64,000 nucleotides of DNA, from the NCBI GenBank assembly GCA_020091685.1, contig CM034599.1, forward strand, positions 32,031,920 through 32,095,919. Direction: 5' to 3'. Each line of letters starts with the position of its first letter. Position 1 is the stretch's first letter. Position numbers and translations under genes: made by a program. The notes under the pieces are model-generated. The model ran no database searches. It was not told the origin of the DNA and was given only the letters and a program-made list of their open reading frames with translations. This DNA is from Lutjanus erythropterus. Its lineage: Eukaryota; Chordata; Actinopteri; Lutjaniformes; Lutjanidae. Shown here one piece after another: positions 59,632-64,000 of the stretch.

Positions 59632-59867
59632 GCACATTCCAGAACTAACTTGATGATCATCAGAACACGGTTCCATTCTGTTCTTTGATCTTGTTGTTGC
59701 TATGGGATACCATTTTTTTAATTTTTTTTCCAAGATGGCTGACTGAATTTTTAAAACTTTATTTGTAAAAACAAAGAAATTACAACAAGGCATAGAAAAA
59801 CATTCCAGAGGAATAACATGCAAGCCATGATATAGAAAAATAATTTAACATTTGTATTATAATGCAG

Positions 59868-60793
59868 AGCAATAAGTAGTAAAGAAAAATAAACTAAAAA
59901 ACAAAAAACAAAATTGTGAAAAGGAAAAATGCATTAAGTCGATCTAGGGTCATAAAAACTTTCAGTTCTTCATAAGTTTTGAGGAGAGACTTGGTGTTTT
60001 CCTTCCATTCATTTTAAGGCACTCAGATGATTGGCCATAAAGTCCCTTTAAGTAACTGAGAAGTGGGGTTTAATTTTCCTCCATTTAGATGTGTAGATAA
60101 AAAAAAATTAGACTGACTGTATGTGAAAGTAAGCTGCATGTTACAATAGTATCTGTGTTTGTAAAATCTCTGTTTAGCCTTAGATATAACATTTGTATGC
60201 ATTCATAAAAGCGATGATGTGTATTTTCAAACATAATTTCAAGTAATATATTTCTGGAATAAATAGATCAAACAAAAATTTGGAGGCTCCGCAGTAACTG
60301 AAGACACCGAGTCACACTCATCACTGGGGTGACCGCTGGGTTAATGCATTAAGTGCAGTATTGTTTAATTGTAACAAGAGCAGGACGGCACGAGTGATTC
60401 AAATCCCAAAATGTACTGAGCTGAAATCATGTGTCATTGTTTTAAGGAAACATGAGAGCAGATTACAAGAATAATGGAGTTCATTACATATTTTGTTTTA
60501 ATGTGTGGGAAAAAATATTTTCACTATAAAGTCTTAGAAATAAAAGTGCTAACAAGAACCATAAATGGTTCTTCAGCAACCTCATAGGAGAACTCTTTTG
60601 GCTCCTGGTGAAACCTTTTATAAGAGTTCTTCTTGGAAACCTATCAGAGAGTTCTTCAAATAACCCGACATAAAGGGTTATACGAGAACCATCCATGAAA
60701 GGTTTCACCCAGTACTAACTAGAGGTTCTAGTAGGGGAACCCCTTCTTGGGAGTAATGGTCCCACCCAGAACACTAACTTGGGGTTCTATGCA
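59868..60793. other. spacer between duplicated units
   Basis: About 0.93 kb not found in the units as seen here. AT-rich at 59868-60520; the rest is the GGTTCTT-rich repeat. No gene. Confidence 0.6.
60530..60790. repeat. GGTTCTT-rich palindromic interspersed repeat
   Basis: Dense AGAACC/GGTTCT words on both strands: AAGAACCATAAATGGTTCTT is itself a near-perfect palindrome at about 60554-60573. It continues GAGAACTCTTTTGG, AAGAGTTCTTCTTGG, AGAACCATCCATG and GGGGTTCTATG. This resembles fish MITEs made of such motifs. It sits at the boundary of the tandem duplication. Confidence 0.55.
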
Positions 60794-62339
60794 GAGCACG
60801 TATTTGCCTGTTGAGTTTGCTGTATAGGTTTATTGAAGTCTGTTTGTTTGTTTTTATTCATTTCTATTGTTTTATTTCTTTTCTTTGAGGGTTGTTTTTC
60901 GTTTGAAATAAAGAATTTTAATTCTATCATTCCAATATGAAATTTTTGTACCGTTTCATCTCTAGAAACATGTGGACTACATGGACACAATGTATGAGAT
61001 ATAATCAGTACTGTGCATATGATAAACAGGTAGGTGAGTAAAAATACTGTGATGACCATCTCAGAGTTTGTACTGTTAATATCTGAGAAACTCATCCTTC
61101 TTTCGTTTTTCTTTTTTTTGTTATATGGGCAATTCAGCTGAATATGTGCAAACTGCTGTCCCACAACCAAAGTCCCAAACTAGTATTTGATATAGCAGTA
61201 AGCTTAATTTGTATAAAAACATTATTTTTATTACATGCCTTTGTTAAGTACTTAACTCTGATTGGTCAGTTACAGTATTTTAAGGTCTGTTATTTCTGTA
61301 TAGCAGACCGTTGCTATGACTAACTAACAGACCGTTGTTATTAAAACAGACTGATGCTATGGATACAGATCTAATCATAGACTCTGCAGGAAAAAATAGA
61401 GTCACTGTTAAATTAAAATCACTTTGAAATGAATATTTTGTGTCAATTTTTTGATTTTTATTTTGTAAATAACCATGTATCAAGCAGGATAATGTACAGT
61501 GAGCAGTCGTTATTGTGAAATAAATCATGACAGTATGATGCAGAACCCTGCAGGATCCCTTACATAGCAGTGTTTCCCAACCTTTGTTCCTTAGGATCCA
61601 CTTTTAAAAATGATAAACCATCAAGAAACAATCCACAATAGGCCTTATCAACACATTTTGGTAAAAGTTAATATGTGCATAAATGAATGGCGTGACCAGT
61701 TTTGTCATTTCCAGATGGTCTTATATTATGTTGACCTGTGTTCTCGAACATATTAAGTATTCAAGTTCTTTAAATCAGAAATAAATGCATTTACGCTGTG
61801 TAATAATATAGGACCTTTTAGCCTAATATACCCACCTGTGGTCACAACCGAGTTACTGGGAATGACTTATTTGCTGATTTGTAGTGTAGTTTCAGTTGGG
61901 AGGCAGCTTTCCCAAACCATAACCTCTTATTTCAACAACATATATTTTATTTTAAATCATGAGGCTGTATGTAAAAAGTCCCACATTCTCATGTCACTAC
62001 CAAAGCAGTGTAGGTCCCATCATTTTAAAGTACATGTGTATTTTTTGTAAATCAGGGTGTAAATTTAGGAAGTGTCACAAACCACCATTGTTCAAACCAT
62101 TGTTTTCTGCAGTCAAGCAACCTTTTTAGTGTGTTATGGCAGATCCTTTAGTGTTTATGTACAGATCTGTTCAGAACTGTAACTGACCATGTGCTGATGA
62201 GCATCTTTGAGATCTAGTCAACAAAACTGACCGATCACTGTTTGTCCTGATTTATTCATCAAACAAACCATTTAATGTCAAATGTGACACACAGTGCAGC
62301 TTTAAATTCTAAAAACAAATGACCAAGAAACATGATTAT

Positions 62340-62358
62340 TTTATTTTATTTTTTTATT
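62340..62358 (-). other. polyadenylation signals, gene copy 2
   Basis: Minus-strand AATAAA at 62353-62358 and 62340-62345, about 22 and 35 bases after the stop codon, as in copy 1. Confidence 0.55.
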
Positions 62359-62379
62359 TTTGATGTACAAAAGTGATGT

Positions 62380-63657
62380 TCATTCATGTGGCTGATGGTG
62401 TTTGAATGTGTCTCGCAGATCCAGCTCAGGAAGAGGCGCCCAGCCAAGCTCTCCAAGAAGACTTCTTCCTCCTTCTCCTTTTCTGGAGAGTCTTCTTGAT
62501 GTCTTCTGTGGCCTGTCTTTCTGCTCTGTGTTCCTCAAGCTGGGCTTCATAGGAATCCTGGTCTTGCTTGATGGTCTTCTTGGCCTCCTGTTCTTTCCTG
62601 GAGAGTCTTCCTGAGGTCTTCTGTGGCCTGAAGGAGGGATGATTTTTCCTTCTGCCACTCGTTATGATGAGTTTCCAGCTGCTGCTCAACCTTCTGCAGA
62701 GCATCTGCAAGAGTTTTGTTTTCTTGTTTCTGCTCTTGAAGTTGAGCCGCAAAGAAAGTCTTTGATTTTCTGTTTCTTCCACCTTCTGCTGCTGCAGCTG
62801 CGGCTGAGTCTCCAGCAGACCCTCTGCCTTTCAGGGCAGAAGAAATCTTCCTGGTCTCTGCTTTTGTTCCTTCAGCTGGGCTTGATGGGAAGCCTTGACT
62901 CGTTCCAGTGTCTTTTTGCATCCTTCTGTTTAGCAAGACTCTCCTCCATTTTGTTCACCTTTGATTGCAGCTTCTGAGCTTGATCCGCTCAAACACAAGA
63001 TCGGCCTCCAGCTGTTCAGCCTTTGAGTGAGCCTCAAACTCCGCGGTGTCTTTTTCAAACAGCTGCAACTTAAGGCCATGAGTTGTCTTCTCCATGTTGG
63101 TTTCAGCCACGGCACGCTGTTTTTCAACACAGACCTCTAACTTCATGGCCTCGACTTCGCTTTGAAGGTCCTCGTTCTTTTGGTCATGGCCTCCAACTTG
63201 ACTTCAAGTTCTTTGGTGTAGGACGTCTTCTGCTCAGAGTCGCTCTGAGCTGTCCGCAGCATGAAGCAGATTTTCCTGAGACGTATTTTCAGAGTCTCAG
63301 TGTCTTCCTGTTCAGAGCGGTCATGTTTGGCTGGAGCTGCGTCTAGCAGGGCTTGCAGTCTACATATCACTCTGCATCTGCTCTTTGCTCTTGTTGTCCT
63401 CTTGCTTGTCCTGGATCTGATCGATGAGAGCAGTCAGCGGAGTCCACTTGGATGTCCAAGTGGAGCCTCTGCTCAGATCGACCCCTGGTCAGCCTTGCGC
63501 TGTCCTTAAGCTCGTACCTTATTTCCTCCTCCAGGGAATGGAGGTAGAAATCAAAGCGTCTGGTGGCGAAATCCTTCACTTGATTAGTCTGTTGATGGAT
63601 CTCAGCGTTGTTTCTCCTCTGCCTCCTCTGCTTTCTCTGACTTTGTGTTGTTTCCAT
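62380..63657 (-). CDS. coiled-coil protein gene, copy 2 (frame-broken)
   Basis: Same gene as at 58242-59512: ATG at 63655-63657, stop at 62380, about 1.28 kb. The first frame stays open longer than in copy 1, reading METTQSQRK through FATRRFDFYLHSLEEEIRYE and LKDSARLTRG before shifting near 63480. Later pieces are QALLDAAPAKHDRSEQEDTE (from 63370), MKLEVCVEKQ (from 63146), LADALQKVEQQLETHHNEWQ (within 62936-62547) and a C-terminal piece ending DLRDTFKHHQPHE. Breaks fall at different bases from copy 1: GAGCCGC here versus GAGCA there; CTTCCTCC versus CTTCCACTCC. The protein would be charged, Glu/Gln/Lys-rich, cytosolic or nuclear, with long parallel coils; function unknown. Confidence 0.65.
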
Positions 63658-63764
63658 TGCAACTCGTGTTGAACTTGTAAAACTTCTTTCCTAACTCGTG
63701 ACAGTGAAATTCGTGTCTGAATACTCAACAGTGAAAATCGTGTCTGTGCGGTTTGATTCTGAGA

Positions 63765-63775
63765 GGCCTTTTATA
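63765..63775 (-). promoter_or_regulatory. TATA box, gene copy 2
   Basis: TATAAAAGGCC on the minus strand about 108 bases before the ATG. The surrounding sequence (CTCAGAATCAAAC downstream, GGAATGTGC upstream) matches copy 1. Confidence 0.6.
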
Positions 63776-64000
63776 GCACATTCCAGAACTAACTTGATGA
63801 CATCATCAGAACCAGGTTCCATTCTGTTCTTTGATCTTGTTGTTGCTATGGGATACCATTTTTTTAGTTTTTTCAAGATGGCTGACTGAATTTTTAAAAC
63901 TTTATTTGTAAAAAAAAAAATTACAAGGCATAGAAAAACATTCAGAGGAATAACATGCAAACCATGATATAGAAAAATAATTTAACATTTGTATTATAAT

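Larger units (their letters stand above)
56936..59867. repeat. tandem duplication, unit 1
   Basis: This segment (from GTATTTGCCTGTTGAGTTTG through the coiled-coil gene to TTAACATTTGTATTATAAT) is repeated at 60794-64000. Stop codons, ATGs and TATA boxes of the two gene copies are all offset by about 4.14 kb. 56936-57700 differs from its partner by many substitutions, whereas 57880-59867 is nearly identical apart from small indels. A 165-bp tract present in unit 2 (61920-62084) is absent here at the AAACCA junction near 57937-57942. Confidence 0.9.
60794..64000. repeat. tandem duplication, unit 2 (runs to window end)
   Basis: Second unit, starting GTATTTGCCTGTTGAGTTTG and matching unit 1 through its gene, promoter and upstream sequence to the last base. 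It carries extra tracts at about 61553-61787 (includes GTTTCCCAACCTTTG repeat-like text) and 61920-62084 (bounded by AAACCA repeats). It lacks about 120 bases found near 57720-57850. Confidence 0.9.

Noticed and set aside
1-64000. tRNA, rRNA, microRNA or CRISPR loci
   Set aside because: No tRNA cloverleaf beyond the decayed SINE head, no rRNA text, no spaced identical repeats, and no hairpin matching a microRNA I recognise.

Overview
The window reads as teleost fish nuclear DNA, most likely from a percomorph. The evidence is AT-rich sequence with long stretches free of open frames, GT/GAAT/CAA microsatellites, and many fish-type interspersed repeats: Tc1-like elements, hAT-like MITEs, PIF/Harbinger-like fragments, a tRNA-type SINE and a LINE 3' end. 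There are no operons, bacterial genes or CRISPR arrays. Roughly the first 56 kb looks like a gene desert or a very large intron, because I found no exon I could assign to a known protein.

Layout. 1-464 is a CpG-containing segment with a 120-codon frame, either an unknown exon or a regulatory block. 5.8-6.9 kb is an internally deleted class II element. 7.4-8.6 kb is an old fish repeat split by an insertion and abutted by a Harbinger-like fragment. 10.5-12.9 kb holds two direct copies of a repeat on either side of a Tc1-like element with a decayed transposase. 16.9-17.9 kb holds two repeats. 22.3-23.5 kb holds a TGTCAT-rich repeat and a 596-bp MITE with near-perfect 8-bp target duplications. 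25.9-28.3 kb holds two same-orientation 3' ends of one LINE family and further repeat fragments. 29.8-30.5 kb holds a SINE-like repeat and a degenerate tandem array. 32.1-32.7 kb is a second Harbinger-like copy. 34.2-35.0, 38.3-38.6 and 53.3-54.2 kb hold members of a composite repeat. 41-44.2 kb holds further repeats and a tRNA-derived SINE. 51.2-52.2 kb is a second Tc1-like element.

The most gene-like part is 56.9 kb to the window end. A roughly 4.1-kb tandem duplication carries two copies of a single-exon, minus-strand gene for an unassigned, highly charged coiled-coil protein of about 420 residues. Each copy has a TATA box about 110 bases before the ATG and AATAAA signals just after the stop. 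The two copies differ mostly by 1-2 base insertions and deletions, which break the frame at different points in each. This suggests either uncorrected assembly errors over intact genes or two recently decayed paralogues. The second copy runs to the window edge, so the array may continue.

CpG-richer, repeat-free blocks near 1-464, 8.9-9.5, 18.4-18.8, 21.0-21.3, 35.2-35.5 and 55.4-55.7 kb are candidate conserved non-coding elements or promoters. That is inference only.
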